Assembly: GCA_964429695.1 (NCBI GenBank) | Contig: CAYSCS010000025.1 | Location: 1-44,609 of the forward strand | Direction of reading: 5' to 3' | DNA from: CAYSCS01 sp964429695 | Lineage (GTDB): Bacteria > Acidobacteriota > Aminicenantia > Aminicenantales > Aminicenantaceae | Length of the DNA stretch: 44,609 nucleotides | In this document: positions 1 to 8,621 of the stretch, one piece after another | Layout: each line of letters starts with the position of its first letter | How positions within the stretch are numbered: position 1 is the stretch's first letter | Position numbers and translations under genes: made by a program | Notes under the pieces: generated by a model | Told to the model about the DNA's origin: nothing | What the model saw: only the letters and a program-made list of their open reading frames with translations | Databases searched by the model: none

Positions 1-169
1 CCTTATACTCGGCTATGGCCTTCTCTTCCAAAGCGCTAAGGATCGCTTCACTCAGACCTCTCATGAGCAAATCTTTATCCTCATCCAGGCCTCTCAAAAG
101 ATCGTTGAGTGTGAGGCCATTTTCTGGTACCCTATATCGCAGGACGATACTAATTTCGAGTTCATCCAT
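1..169 (-). CDS. N-terminus of an unidentified protein, possibly a transposase (runs off window)
   Basis: Fifty-six codons read leftwards off the window edge, so only the N-terminus is visible. The start ATG (169-167) follows an excellent Shine-Dalgarno sequence (GGAGGT, complement of 178-183) at normal spacing. The peptide begins MDELEISIVLRYRVPENGLT and continues as an acidic, helix-rich stretch without a signal peptide or metal motif. I do not recognise the family. The arrangement, with a short leader containing an 8-bp inverted repeat and then the start codon, resembles the end of an insertion sequence, so a transposase is possible. That is inference only, because neither catalytic residues nor the other end is in the window. 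Confidence 0.5.
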   Translation of the reverse strand, partial: MDELEISIVLRYRVPENGLTLNDLLRGLDEDKDLLMRGLSEAILSALEEKAIAEYK

Positions 170-170
170 C

Positions 171-219
171 GGGCTACACCTCCTTTGATTTGGATAATAT
201 CATTTGAAGGTTGTAGCCC
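171..219. repeat. 8-bp inverted repeat flanking the ribosome-binding site of the leftmost gene
   Basis: GGGCTACA (171-178) is repeated as its exact reverse complement TGTAGCCC (212-219), with 33 bases between. The loop holds the Shine-Dalgarno sequence of the leftward gene. It could be a leader hairpin or part of an insertion-sequence end. The partner end lies outside the window, so this cannot be decided here. Confidence 0.4.
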
Positions 220-330
220 CTCTTCTATACTCATGTCAACTACTTATCCCGTCACTTTGGGATAAAGTCTATCTTTAAATAGGATTTTAGGCCAAAAAAT
301 GCCACCAATCATAGGAGCGAGCCCGGCATC

Positions 331-359
331 TTTATATTTGGCATATTTTTTGCTATAAT
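331..359 (+). promoter_or_regulatory. Possible upstream extended -10 promoter for the TPR gene
   Basis: TTTATA (331-336), 17 bases, then TATAAT (354-359) with an extended TG at 351-352. The -10 is perfect and the -35 matches four of six. It would give a leader of about 85 nt for the gene at 452. A second promoter-like pair lies closer, so its use is uncertain. Confidence 0.35.
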
Positions 360-395
360 TTTTTGCGCATTGAGAAGATAATAAATTAAAACATA

Positions 396-424
396 TTGAC
401 TTTTTTTAAAATAATCTTTATCAT
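396..424 (+). promoter_or_regulatory. Sigma-70-type promoter of the TPR gene
   Basis: TTGACT (396-401), spacer of 17, TATCAT (419-424). Transcription would start near 431, about 20 bases before the ATG at 452. The same TATCAT -10 is used in front of ligA. Confidence 0.6.
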
Positions 425-451
425 GCACTAAATTTTTTGTGAGGTCTGAAG

Positions 452-1630
452 ATGAAAAAATTAGGTGTCGCTATTTTCACATTTTTATTCCTTAGCCTTC
501 CCCTCCTCCATGCTCAAAATAATCCAGCCGATGAAGCATACATAAAGGCTATGTCTACACCTGATATCAACCAGAAAGCAAAGATGCTCAAAGACTATCT
601 CGCTCAATATGCAGGTAAAGGGACTACCTATGAAAATTTTGCTAATGCCTACCTTTGCCTCCTACCCTACGCTGGGAAAACTGCTAAAGAAACGATAGAT
701 TATGGAGAAAAAGCCCTCGCTTTGGGTGGGCTGGATGACCTTACAAAATGCCAGGTACTCATCCAGATTTCAGCTGTCTATAGTGACCAGGGACAAAACC
801 TTGAGAAAGCCAAGTCATATGCTCAACAAGTGATTCAAATTGGAGAAACAAACAAGGGGAAAGAATCTGAAACGGACTGGAGTAAGATAATTGGAGCCGG
901 ATACTTAACTCTCGGGCAAGCTCAGGAAAAAGCAAAAGACCTCAAGAGTGCAGTAAGTTCTTACATCGCTTCCTATAATATGCTCAAGAATGTCCAGATT
1001 GCAAACACACTCGCGAAATTAGGAAAATCACTTTATGATTCAAAATCCTATGTTGAGGCTGAAAGAGCCCTTAAGATTTCATGTGAGGCACTCAAGGACT
1101 ATGGGAGCTGTGCTCTATATGCCCACACTCTTTACAAAAATGGAAAGAAAGAAGAAGCACTAAAATACTTTAAACAGGCATATGCCAAACAGAAAAGCGG
1201 TGACATAGCCTATAACATCGGAATAATACTCGCGGCACAAGCAAAAACCAATCCCACACTTTCCCAGGAAGCAATACATTACCTCCTTGAGGCAAGCTTC
1301 CTCTCCCCCGAGAATTCTCAAAAAGCCATGTCTCTGGCAGAAAGCCTGTTTTTCACCTCCAACAAAGATTTAAAATACAACGAATCTGTCCAAGAAATGG
1401 CCGAAAGAAACAAAAAGCTCGAGGAGCTTACAGAAACATTCAATAAAAAATTCGGAGAAAAAGACGAGGAAGACCTCACAGATGCCGAGAAAAAAGAGAT
1501 GCAAACCCTCCTTTTCAGCATAGAAGAAGAGAAAAAAGCCATAGAAAAACTCAAGGCTCAACAGGAAGCTGCCTTTGCAAAATTCAATCAAGTCATTGAA
1601 GAAACAAAAAAAAGGCTAGGGATTAAATAG
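452..1630 (+). CDS. Exported TPR-repeat protein with C-terminal coiled coil
   Basis: A 392-residue protein with a signal peptide (two Lys, hydrophobic core to about residue 19, then LLHAQ, where cleavage after Ala is likely). Residues 25-310 are a chain of helical hairpins with TPR character, for example YVEAERALKISCEALKDYG and KKEEALKYFKQAYAK. Residues 310-392 are a Lys/Glu-rich coiled coil (EEEKKAIEKLKAQQEAAF). It is probably periplasmic or attached to the cell surface and acts as a protein-interaction scaffold. No enzyme motif is visible and I cannot name a partner. The ATG at 452 follows GAGG and a close promoter; the next gene, ligA, has its own promoter, so this looks monocistronic. Confidence 0.8.
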   Translation: MKKLGVAIFTFLFLSLPLLHAQNNPADEAYIKAMSTPDINQKAKMLKDYLAQYAGKGTTYENFANAYLCLLPYAGKTAKETIDYGEKALALGGLDDLTKCQVLIQISAVYSDQGQNLEKAKSYAQQVIQIGETNKGKESETDWSKIIGAGYLTLGQAQEKAKDLKSAVSSYIASYNMLKNVQIANTLAKLGKSLYDSKSYVEAERALKISCEALKDYGSCALYAHTLYKNGKKEEALKYFKQAYAKQKSGDIAYNIGIILAAQAKTNPTLSQEAIHYLLEASFLSPENSQKAMSLAESLFFTSNKDLKYNESVQEMAERNKKLEELTETFNKKFGEKDEEDLTDAEKKEMQTLLFSIEEEKKAIEKLKAQQEAAFAKFNQVIEETKKRLGIK

Positions 1631-1796
1631 AATCTTTTTAGCTCTTGAGATTTAGAACTATCCCTGCTCATGAGGCACAATCCAGATCCAAATTAATTTC
1701 TATTCCTAAAAAAAGGGTGCTTTGCCTTATTAAGAGTAACCGAATTTAAATCGCTTGTAAGAGAGTTTTAATAAACAAGGTTAATCTTTTCTCAAA

Positions 1797-1825
1797 TTGA
1801 ATTCTTTCCCTCCCTGCGATATCAT
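1797..1825 (+). promoter_or_regulatory. Promoter of ligA
   Basis: TTGAAT (1797-1802), 17 bases, TATCAT (1820-1825), five of six matches in each box. The ATG of ligA at 1860 lies about 30 bases beyond the expected start point, after a GAAGGGG ribosome-binding site. Confidence 0.5.
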
Positions 1826-1859
1826 CTTTATGTAAAAAAAAGAAGGGGATAAAGATAAA

Positions 1860-3863
1860 ATGAGTCTTCTTAAATTTGAACAAGCAAAACAAAGGGTGGA
1901 AAAATTAAGGAAAGAGATTAGATATCACGAGAAAAAATATTATGTGGATAATGACCCTCAGATTTCTGATTATGAGTTTGACCTCCTTCTCAAAGAGCTC
2001 AGAGAGATAGAAAAAGAATTCCCCCAACTCATAACTCCCGACTCACCAACCCAGAGAGTGGGAGAACAACCTCTTGAGGGATTCGCAAGCATTGAACACC
2101 GTTTCCCGATGCTCAGCCTTGATAATTGTTACAGCATTGAGGAACTCAGGGAATTTGAAGAAAGAATCAAAAGAATAATTCCTGGTGAAAAAATTGAATA
2201 CGTTTCGGAGTTGAAGATTGACGGGCTTGGCATTTCTGTAATTTATGTCGAGGGGAAACTATCCTATGCGGTTACAAGAGGAGACGGGTTTAGAGGAGAT
2301 GATGTGACGTCGAATGTAAAAACAATCAGAAGCATTCCCCTTACGATCGAGGAAAAAAGAGAAGTTGAAGTGAGAGGCGAAGTGTATCTCCCCTTCCCTT
2401 CTTTCCATAAGATAAATCAAGAAAAAGAGAAAAAGGGTGAACCACTCTTTGCAAACCCCAGAAATGCCGCAGCGGGAACTCTCCGTCTCCTCGACCCTCG
2501 AGAGGTAGCGTCGCGGAATCTTGATGCCTTTTTGTATTACATTTACATCGATGGAGAAGAAATGCCCACTCAATGGGAAAACCTCATGGAGCTTAAAAAA
2601 CTGGGATTCAAAACAAATCCTTACAACCGCTTTTGTTCTAATCTCAGTGAGGTAATCTCTTTCTGGAATGAATGGCGGGAGAAGAGAGACACTCTTGAAT
2701 ACGACACTGACGGCATTGTGGTCAAAGTCAATTCTACTCGCCAGAGAATTGCCTTAGGAAGCACGGCAAAATTTCCCCGATGGGCAATATCCTTCAAATT
2801 CCCTGCCCGGCAGGCTACTACCAAGATCAAAGATATAAAGATTCAGGTAGGTCGAACAGGAGCTCTAACGCCGGTGGCAATTCTCGAACCGGTTAAACTA
2901 TCTGGAATAACAATAACTCGTTCGACTCTCCATAATGAAGATGAAATTAAGAGAAAAGATATTAGAATCGGAGATTATGTCCTCATAGAAAGAAGCGGTG
3001 ATGTCATCCCCAAAGTTGTCTCAGTGATGAAAGAAAGAAGGACAGGAAAAGAAACCAAATTTGTCTTTCCCGCTCACTGTCCAGTCTGTGGCTCTCGAGT
3101 CTTCAAGCCAGAGGGGGAAGCTATCTCAAGATGTGAAAACTCCTCCTGTCCTGCAAAACTAAGAGAATCTCTCCTCCATTTTGCCTCCCGGCGAGCCATG
3201 AATATCGAGGGACTAGGAGAGGCTCTTGTTGACCAGTTGCTCGATAAAAAGCTGGTAAAAAGTATCGCCGATCTCTACTGGCTCGACAAAAATACCCTTG
3301 AAAAATTGGAAAGAATGGGTCCAAAGAGCTCAGAGAACCTCCTCAGAGAAATAGAAAATTCAAAAAAGAGAGACCTGGCTTCCCTCATCTATGGCTTAGG
3401 AATAAGGCATGTAGGAGAAAGAACTGCTCAAACTCTCGCTTCTCACTTCAAGAGCTTAGATGCTCTCCGCAATGCTTCCTATGAAGATTTAATCCAATTA
3501 GAAGATGTTGGTCCAAAAGTTGCTGAAAGCATAGTTTTTTTCTTCAAACAATCAGGGAATATCGAGCTAATCAAGAAACTAAAGGAAGTGGGTCTCAATA
3601 TTATCTTCAAAGAGAGAAAAAAAGGAGAACAACCCCTCCTGGGAAAAACTTTTGTCATTACAGGGAAACTAAAGAGATTGACAAGAGATGAAGCCCATGC
3701 CCTCATTAAGCGGCTTGGAGGAAAAACGAGCACCTCGGTCAGTAGACAGACCTCTTTCCTCGTAGTGGGAGAAGAACCTGGCTCGAAACTTGAGCGAGCT
3801 CGAAGCCTCAAAATTCCAATCCTGAATGAAGAAGAATTCCTTAGCCTCGTGGGAAAAAAATAA
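1860..3863 (+). CDS. ligA: NAD-dependent DNA ligase LigA
   Basis: Seals 3'-OH/5'-phosphate nicks using NAD+ in replication and repair. The 667-residue length is normal. The order of domains is complete: an Ia domain with the YYxxDxPxxxDxxYD-like stretch near 27-42 (YYVDNDPQISDYEFD), nucleotidyltransferase with adenylated lysine K119 in KIDG, OB fold around 320-400, a four-Cys zinc finger (C407, C410, C425, C430), helix-hairpin-helix repeats (about 470-590, with GLGIRHVGERTA), and a C-terminal BRCT domain (about 592-667, GKTFVITGKL). It converges with the DnaJ-type gene, leaving five bases between stop codons, so no separate terminator fits there. Confidence 0.98.
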   Translation: MSLLKFEQAKQRVEKLRKEIRYHEKKYYVDNDPQISDYEFDLLLKELREIEKEFPQLITPDSPTQRVGEQPLEGFASIEHRFPMLSLDNCYSIEELREFEERIKRIIPGEKIEYVSELKIDGLGISVIYVEGKLSYAVTRGDGFRGDDVTSNVKTIRSIPLTIEEKREVEVRGEVYLPFPSFHKINQEKEKKGEPLFANPRNAAAGTLRLLDPREVASRNLDAFLYYIYIDGEEMPTQWENLMELKKLGFKTNPYNRFCSNLSEVISFWNEWREKRDTLEYDTDGIVVKVNSTRQRIALGSTAKFPRWAISFKFPARQATTKIKDIKIQVGRTGALTPVAILEPVKLSGITITRSTLHNEDEIKRKDIRIGDYVLIERSGDVIPKVVSVMKERRTGKETKFVFPAHCPVCGSRVFKPEGEAISRCENSSCPAKLRESLLHFASRRAMNIEGLGEALVDQLLDKKLVKSIADLYWLDKNTLEKLERMGPKSSENLLREIENSKKRDLASLIYGLGIRHVGERTAQTLASHFKSLDALRNASYEDLIQLEDVGPKVAESIVFFFKQSGNIELIKKLKEVGLNIIFKERKKGEQPLLGKTFVITGKLKRLTRDEAHALIKRLGGKTSTSVSRQTSFLVVGEEPGSKLERARSLKIPILNEEEFLSLVGKK

Positions 3864-3868
3864 ATTTA

Positions 3869-5317
3869 TTATCTCTTCTTTTTCTTTCCAAAAAGGTCGA
3901 CAGATAATAGATCTTTCAAACCTCTTTTCTTTTCTCGTTTCCCCAGCAAGTCAAGTTCTTTAGAAGCAACAGGATGTGTTGGGTCAATCTTTAACGCCTT
4001 CTCAAACTGCTTTGTAGCCTTTATCATCAAACCTTCTTTTTTATAAAGCAGCCCTAAACCCACATAGCCCTCTGTGTTCCAGGGGTCGAGTTTTATGGCT
4101 TTTAAAAAATCTTGCTCGGCTTTCTTTATGAACATCGGTATTTTTGATTCACAGAGAGCAAGAAGAAGGAAATAACTCCCCTTACTTCCCTGTAACCTGA
4201 CGGCTTCTTCGAGAAAGATTAGAGCATCTTCGTATCTTCCCTGCTCATAGAGCGTTTTCCCCTGTCTGAATTTTATTTCTGCTTCCTTTGTCACATCCCT
4301 CCTGAGGGGGGAGCGCAAGGGCTGGAGCTGGCTATCATATCTTTGCCTTTTCATCTCGTCTTTCAAGGTTTGATAGGCTTTGGTGAGATAATCAAAAACC
4401 ATTTCAATTCTTTGCTTTATTTCTGGGCTTAACTCTCGGTTGAAGAGGTCAGGATGATACTTACGAGCCAGGCTAAAATAGGCCTTCCTTATCTCTTCCG
4501 GGGAAGCTGACTGGTTGACATTTAAAATCTGATAGTAATTTAAGTTTTTAATTTCTTCACTGAGACTCAGAACGGCTTCTATCCTTCTCTTCATTTCTTC
4601 AGGAATTTCCTCACCCTTCTCAACCCTCTCCCTCTTTGTTTCTTTTTCCTCTTTAAAGTGAATTAGGTCTAAACAATAAAAAAGATAAAGCTCTCTGGAT
4701 AAAACTTCGGGGTTACCCTCTGAAAGTAAAAGAAGCTCTTCGTATGATATTTCCCCCTTGATCAGGAGGAATTTTTCAAGCTCTTCTTCGTTCAAAAGTA
4801 AAAAATATTCATTTTTTTGAGGATAAATGATTCTCTTCTCTAAGAATTTCTTCAGGGCTGGATTGTATTTCATCCGTCTTATCCCTTCTACAATTAGGAG
4901 GGGGACTTCGATTTTTAAATCATATTCTTCTTCAAGATTTATCTCTTTCTTCTGAAAAGTTAAGCTACCATCAAAAAAAGGAAAGAGACTCAAGGCAATT
5001 TCTCTCATTTGATAAAGTAAGCCTTTCTTGAGCTCAGCCTCAGAGATGATTCCATTCTTGAGTAAATTTTTACCAATTTCTTTCTTAGGCTCGATGTATT
5101 TTTCAATGTTGGAGTGGACTTCCTCCGAAATCAAACCCAGCTTAAATAAAATCTCTCCTATGAGTTCGGTTTTCTGATTACTCCTGGCAAAAATGAGCAT
5201 TCCATCCTTAAAGAAGAGGTATTTGTCTATTTCTCCTCTTTTGAAAATAAGTAAACCATTTTTCTTTTGAAGGAAAATCTCCTTCAAATAACATCCAATG
5301 TGTTCCATCTCTGCCAC
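3869..5317 (-). CDS. DUF4388-like/J-domain/TPR multidomain protein
   Basis: A cytoplasmic 482-residue protein in three parts. Residues 1-130 resemble the DUF4388/PatA N-terminal module (LLIFKRGEIDKYLFFKDGML). Residues about 259-328 are a DnaJ J domain with the HPD tripeptide (288-290) needed to stimulate Hsp70. Residues about 346-470 are TPR repeats (GKTLYEQGRYEDALIFLEEA). There is no Gly/Phe or zinc-finger region, so it is not canonical DnaJ but a specialised co-chaperone or adaptor. The start is ambiguous: GTG at 5317 or ATG at 5308, both with weak ribosome-binding sites. Similar J-TPR proteins occur in Myxococcota and uncultured lineages, but the specific role is unknown. Confidence 0.8.
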   Translation of the reverse strand: MAEMEHIGCYLKEIFLQKKNGLLIFKRGEIDKYLFFKDGMLIFARSNQKTELIGEILFKLGLISEEVHSNIEKYIEPKKEIGKNLLKNGIISEAELKKGLLYQMREIALSLFPFFDGSLTFQKKEINLEEEYDLKIEVPLLIVEGIRRMKYNPALKKFLEKRIIYPQKNEYFLLLNEEELEKFLLIKGEISYEELLLLSEGNPEVLSRELYLFYCLDLIHFKEEKETKRERVEKGEEIPEEMKRRIEAVLSLSEEIKNLNYYQILNVNQSASPEEIRKAYFSLARKYHPDLFNRELSPEIKQRIEMVFDYLTKAYQTLKDEMKRQRYDSQLQPLRSPLRRDVTKEAEIKFRQGKTLYEQGRYEDALIFLEEAVRLQGSKGSYFLLLALCESKIPMFIKKAEQDFLKAIKLDPWNTEGYVGLGLLYKKEGLMIKATKQFEKALKIDPTHPVASKELDLLGKREKKRGLKDLLSVDLFGKKKKR

Positions 5318-5579
5318 GAAAATTCTTTTTAAATAATTATAATTAAATCATAATTCTAAAAACGAGATTTAACTCCCTCTTTCCTTCCAATTTCTCTTTA
5401 TAATTGCTTCATTGTCTATGTGACGCTGAAATGATGATGCTTTATTCAAATCTTAATTTCCTTTAATCTTTATATATATTATAAACAAAAAATGAAAAAG
5501 AGTGGCAACTTTCGAAGTGCCGAGAATGCAGAGAAAACAGGAAATTGAAAAGCAGAAAAAATTATGATAATTTTCAACT

Positions 5580-6428
5580 ATGAAAATCGGATTGGTCCAA
5601 TTTGCCCCTCATCTCGGAAACCTCAAAAAAAACTTAGAACTTCATTTAAGATACATTGAATTAGCAAAAAAGAAAAATATAGACCTTCTCGTTTTCCCCG
5701 AATTGAGTTTGACAGGCTATCTTTTGAAAGATCTCGTCGAAGAAATTGCCATTCAGCCCGAAAATGATAGTCTCTTCAAGAAGATAAGAGCTGAAACTCA
5801 GGGGCTAGCAGCTGTTCTTGGGTTTGTTGAAGAGAAAGAGAAAGGATTATTCTATAACTCCTCTGCGTACCTTTCTAAAGGAAAAACTCTTTCCATCCAC
5901 CGTAAGGTCTTTCTTCCCACTTACGGAATGTTCGATGAAGCAAGATTTTATGCTCAGGGGAGAAATTTCAAGCCATTTCCGACACCTCTCGGAACAACCG
6001 GGATGCTAATCTGCTATGACTTTCTTCATTTTGGTTCAAGCTACCTTCTTTTCGTCGGTGGAGCAGAGTTCATCATCGTTCTCAGCGCTGCCCCGGGTCG
6101 AGGTCTTTCAGAACAAGAACGATATTCTTCAAGCGAAATGTGGGAGCTTATGGGAGAGGCAATCTCACGATTTACCACTTCTTTTCTTATCTACTGCAAC
6201 AGAGTTGGATTTGAGGATGGAATACAATTTGCAGGAGGTTCATTCATCTTCAATCCAGAGGGAAAACTTCTGGCCATGTCACCCTATCTTGAAGAACACT
6301 TCCTCGTTCAAGAAATCGAGCCCTCAGAGATAAGGGAAGCACGAAAAAAATGGCCTTACAGGAGAGATGAAAAACCAGAAATCATCCTTAAAGCTTTGAA
6401 AAAATTGGTTGGCAAAGATGAAGATTAA
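5580..6428 (+). CDS. Nitrilase-superfamily amidohydrolase, probable glutaminase partner of NadE
   Basis: A 282-residue carbon-nitrogen hydrolase. The catalytic triad is visible: E41 (FPELSLTGY), K109 (HRKVFLPTYGMFDE) and C145 (LICYDF). The family hydrolyses or transfers amide groups. It overlaps the NAD synthetase gene by 11-20 bases. In glutamine-dependent NAD synthetases this same fold forms the N-terminal glutaminase domain that feeds ammonia to the synthetase. The likely role is therefore release of NH3 from glutamine for NadE as a separate subunit. The residues around C145 are less conserved than in the fused enzyme, so another amide substrate is possible. Confidence 0.85.
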   Translation: MKIGLVQFAPHLGNLKKNLELHLRYIELAKKKNIDLLVFPELSLTGYLLKDLVEEIAIQPENDSLFKKIRAETQGLAAVLGFVEEKEKGLFYNSSAYLSKGKTLSIHRKVFLPTYGMFDEARFYAQGRNFKPFPTPLGTTGMLICYDFLHFGSSYLLFVGGAEFIIVLSAAPGRGLSEQERYSSSEMWELMGEAISRFTTSFLIYCNRVGFEDGIQFAGGSFIFNPEGKLLAMSPYLEEHFLVQEIEPSEIREARKKWPYRRDEKPEIILKALKKLVGKDED

Positions 6429-7230
6429 CTGCATTTTTGTAGAAAAAATCATATCTCAATTCATAAGAGAGGAACTGAACAAATTCGGTTTCAGAAAGGG
6501 AATTTTAGGTCTTTCAGGGGGGCTCGACTCTTCTGTGTGCGCCTTTCTTGCCTCCAAAGCCCTCGGCCCAAAAAACGTAATTGCCCTTATCCTTCCTTAC
6601 GGTAAAACATTCCCTCAGGATGTAGAAGATGCCAAGGAAGTGGTGAAGCTCCTTGGAATTCGCTCAAAGATTATAGACATTTCTCCCATGGTCGACACCT
6701 ATTTTTCGCTTTATCCCACAGAAAATAAGATACTCAAAGGGAATAAGATGGCCAGAGAAAGGATGTCTATCCTTTATGACTTTTCTGCTCGGGAAAAAGC
6801 CATTATCTTGGGCACGAGCAACAAGACAGAGCTTCTCTTGGGCTATGGCACGATCCATGGAGATATGGCGTGCGGGATAAATCCCCTTGGAGACCTTTAC
6901 AAAACCCAAATTAAACAACTTGCCGAACATCTCCAAGTTCCAGAGAAAATAAGAAATAAAACCCCCACCGCTGGATTATGGCCAGGTCAAACTGATGAAG
7001 GGGAGCTGGGTCTTACCTACGATGAAATCGATAAAATTCTCTTCGAGCTAGTTGACCTAAGAAGAGAAAAAAAGAAAATTATTGCCTCTGGATTCAAAAG
7101 GGAGGCTGTGAATAAGGTCCTAAAGCTTATAAAAAAGTCAGAATTCAAAAGAAGACTCCCCATCATACCCAAAATTTCATCACGAACAGTCAGCCATGAC
7201 TTCCTCTACCCATATGATTGGGAAATATGA
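6418..7230 (+). CDS. nadE: NAD+ synthetase
   Basis: Catalyses ATP-dependent amidation of deamido-NAD to NAD+. The protein is 270 residues from the ATG at 6418; a TTG at 6409 would add three. The PP-loop SGGLDSS is at 33-39, and GTSNKTELLLGYGT and the loop GLWPGQTDEGELGLTYDEID are typical. Its length matches the short ammonia-dependent type without a fused glutaminase, but the preceding gene supplies a nitrilase domain and overlaps it. The weak ribosome-binding site suggests translational coupling. NadD, the preceding enzyme of the pathway, is encoded at 10747-11403. Confidence 0.95.
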   Translation: MKINCIFVEKIISQFIREELNKFGFRKGILGLSGGLDSSVCAFLASKALGPKNVIALILPYGKTFPQDVEDAKEVVKLLGIRSKIIDISPMVDTYFSLYPTENKILKGNKMARERMSILYDFSAREKAIILGTSNKTELLLGYGTIHGDMACGINPLGDLYKTQIKQLAEHLQVPEKIRNKTPTAGLWPGQTDEGELGLTYDEIDKILFELVDLRREKKKIIASGFKREAVNKVLKLIKKSEFKRRLPIIPKISSRTVSHDFLYPYDWEI

Positions 7231-7231
7231 C

Positions 7232-7960
7232 ATGGCTGAAGAGAAAGAAAGAAAGGGACACCAAGGTTTGCTTTATGTCGTCTCTACTCCTATCGGGAAT
7301 CTCGAAGACCTGACCTTCAGAGCTTTGAGGATTTTAAAAGAAGTTGAATTCATTGCCTGTGAAGATACGCGCGAAACATTGAAGCTTCTCTCCAGGTACG
7401 GCTTAAAGAAAAAACTCATCAGCTATTACTATCCTCGCGAGTATCAAAAAATTCCTTATATCCTCAATCTACTCAAAAAAGGAAAAGATGTTGCCCTAGT
7501 CTCTGATTCAGGAACTCCTGGAGTCTCAGACCCGGGCTTTCCGTTGATTAAAGAAGCAATAAAAGAGGGGATAAAAATCCACCCTATTCCAGGAGCCTCT
7601 GCCTTGACTACGGCAATTGCGTGCTCCGGACTCCCCACCCAAAAATTTCTCTTCCTAGGATTCCCTCCTCCTAAGAAAGAAGCAACAAAAAAACTCCTTA
7701 TTTCCCTTAAGGAGGAGAAAGCCACCCTCATTTTCTATATCCCTGCTCGAAAACTCTTAAAATTCATCCAGGATGTTGAGGAAATTCTGGGAGAAAGACA
7801 AGTAGTGATAGCGAGGGAGATGACGAAAATACATGAGGAATTCGTGCGTGGGACTCCAAAAAAACTAATCGATGAACTAAAAGGAAAGAGTATAAAAGGT
7901 GAAATAACTCTTGTCATAGAAGGTCAGGGAAGAAAGAAGAAACAAAAAAATTCGATTTAG
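7232..7960 (+). CDS. rsmI: 16S rRNA 2'-O-ribose C1402 methyltransferase RsmI
   Basis: Methylates the ribose of C1402 in the decoding centre of 16S rRNA using SAM. A tetrapyrrole-methylase fold is indicated by LYVVSTPIGNLEDLTFRAL at the N-terminus, ACEDTR, VSDSGTPGVSDPG and HPIPGASALTTAIACSGLP, all RsmI signatures. I place the start at ATG 7232, one base after the nadE stop. An in-frame ATG at 7196 exists but would add a non-conserved 12-residue extension overlapping nadE. It ends in a lysine-rich tail (GRKKKQKNSI). It is the last gene of the amidase-nadE-rsmI operon. Confidence 0.93.
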   Translation: MAEEKERKGHQGLLYVVSTPIGNLEDLTFRALRILKEVEFIACEDTRETLKLLSRYGLKKKLISYYYPREYQKIPYILNLLKKGKDVALVSDSGTPGVSDPGFPLIKEAIKEGIKIHPIPGASALTTAIACSGLPTQKFLFLGFPPPKKEATKKLLISLKEEKATLIFYIPARKLLKFIQDVEEILGERQVVIAREMTKIHEEFVRGTPKKLIDELKGKSIKGEITLVIEGQGRKKKQKNSI

Positions 7961-8008
7961 CAAGCTTCCTATATAAAATTTAGCCGTAAAAAAATTTTTT
8001 TAAAATAC

Positions 8009-8037
8009 TTGACAATAATACACTAAGATATTATATT
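8009..8037 (+). promoter_or_regulatory. Strong sigma-70-type promoter of hsp20
   Basis: A perfect TTGACA (8009-8014), 17 bases, TATATT (8032-8037). The gene start at 8073 lies about 30 bases downstream, after AAAGGAGG. No CIRCE inverted repeat is visible, so control by HrcA is not indicated. Confidence 0.75.
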
Positions 8038-8072
8038 ATAAATGCACTAAAATTTTTAAAAGGAGGTTAAAA

Positions 8073-8540
8073 ATGTCAATCATCAGATGGGACCCATTCA
8101 GAGATCTGATCACCCTGAGGGAAAAAATGAACCGCCTCTTTGAGGAAGTTTTCACTTCACGGGGCGAAGAAAGAGAGCTTGTAGGAGGGACTTGGACTCC
8201 ATCTGTGGACATCTATGAGACGGAAAATGCTCTAGTTCTTACTGCAGAATTACCAGGGATAGATGAAGACGATGTAGAGATCAAGATAGAGGATAATACC
8301 CTGACCTTGAAGGGGGAGAGAAAGCTTGAAAAAGAGACTAAAGAAGAGAATTATCATCGTATCGAGCGTTCCTATGGTTCCTTCTATCGCTCTTTTACCC
8401 TCCCCCATTATATCGACCAGGATAAAATAGAAGCCATCCACGAGAATGGAGTCCTGAAGATTACCATGCCTAAAAAGCCAGAATTAAAGCCGCGAAAAGT
8501 GAAAGTCCTCAAAGCGGGAAAAAAGGAAAATAAGAAATAA
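8073..8540 (+). CDS. Small heat shock protein of the Hsp20/alpha-crystallin family
   Basis: An ATP-independent holdase that binds unfolding proteins and forms large oligomers. It has 155 residues. The N-terminal arm (SIIRWDPFRDLITLREKMNR) is followed by the alpha-crystallin domain at about 45-140, with WTPSVDIYETENALVLTAEL and the A-x-x-x-n-GVL motif (AIHENGVLKITMPK). The I-x-I-type tail is replaced by a lysine-rich end. It has its own promoter, a near-ideal ribosome-binding site and a strong terminator, so it is a single-gene unit suited to high expression. Confidence 0.95.
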   Translation: MSIIRWDPFRDLITLREKMNRLFEEVFTSRGEERELVGGTWTPSVDIYETENALVLTAELPGIDEDDVEIKIEDNTLTLKGERKLEKETKEENYHRIERSYGSFYRSFTLPHYIDQDKIEAIHENGVLKITMPKKPELKPRKVKVLKAGKKENKK

Positions 8541-8562
8541 TTTTCCCTTCAGGGAAAGGCAG

Positions 8563-8601
8563 AAAAAGCGCCTGACTCATGAAGTGTCAGGCGCTTTTTT
8601 T
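8563..8601. terminator. Bidirectional rho-independent terminator between hsp20 and comF
   Basis: AGCGCCTGAC (8567-8576) pairs perfectly with GTCAGGCGCT (8586-8595) across a nine-base loop. Flanking A and T runs give a U tract on both strands. It ends the rightward hsp20 transcript and the leftward comF transcript. Confidence 0.9.
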
Positions 8602-8621
8602 GTTTTCTTTTTTCCTAAATT

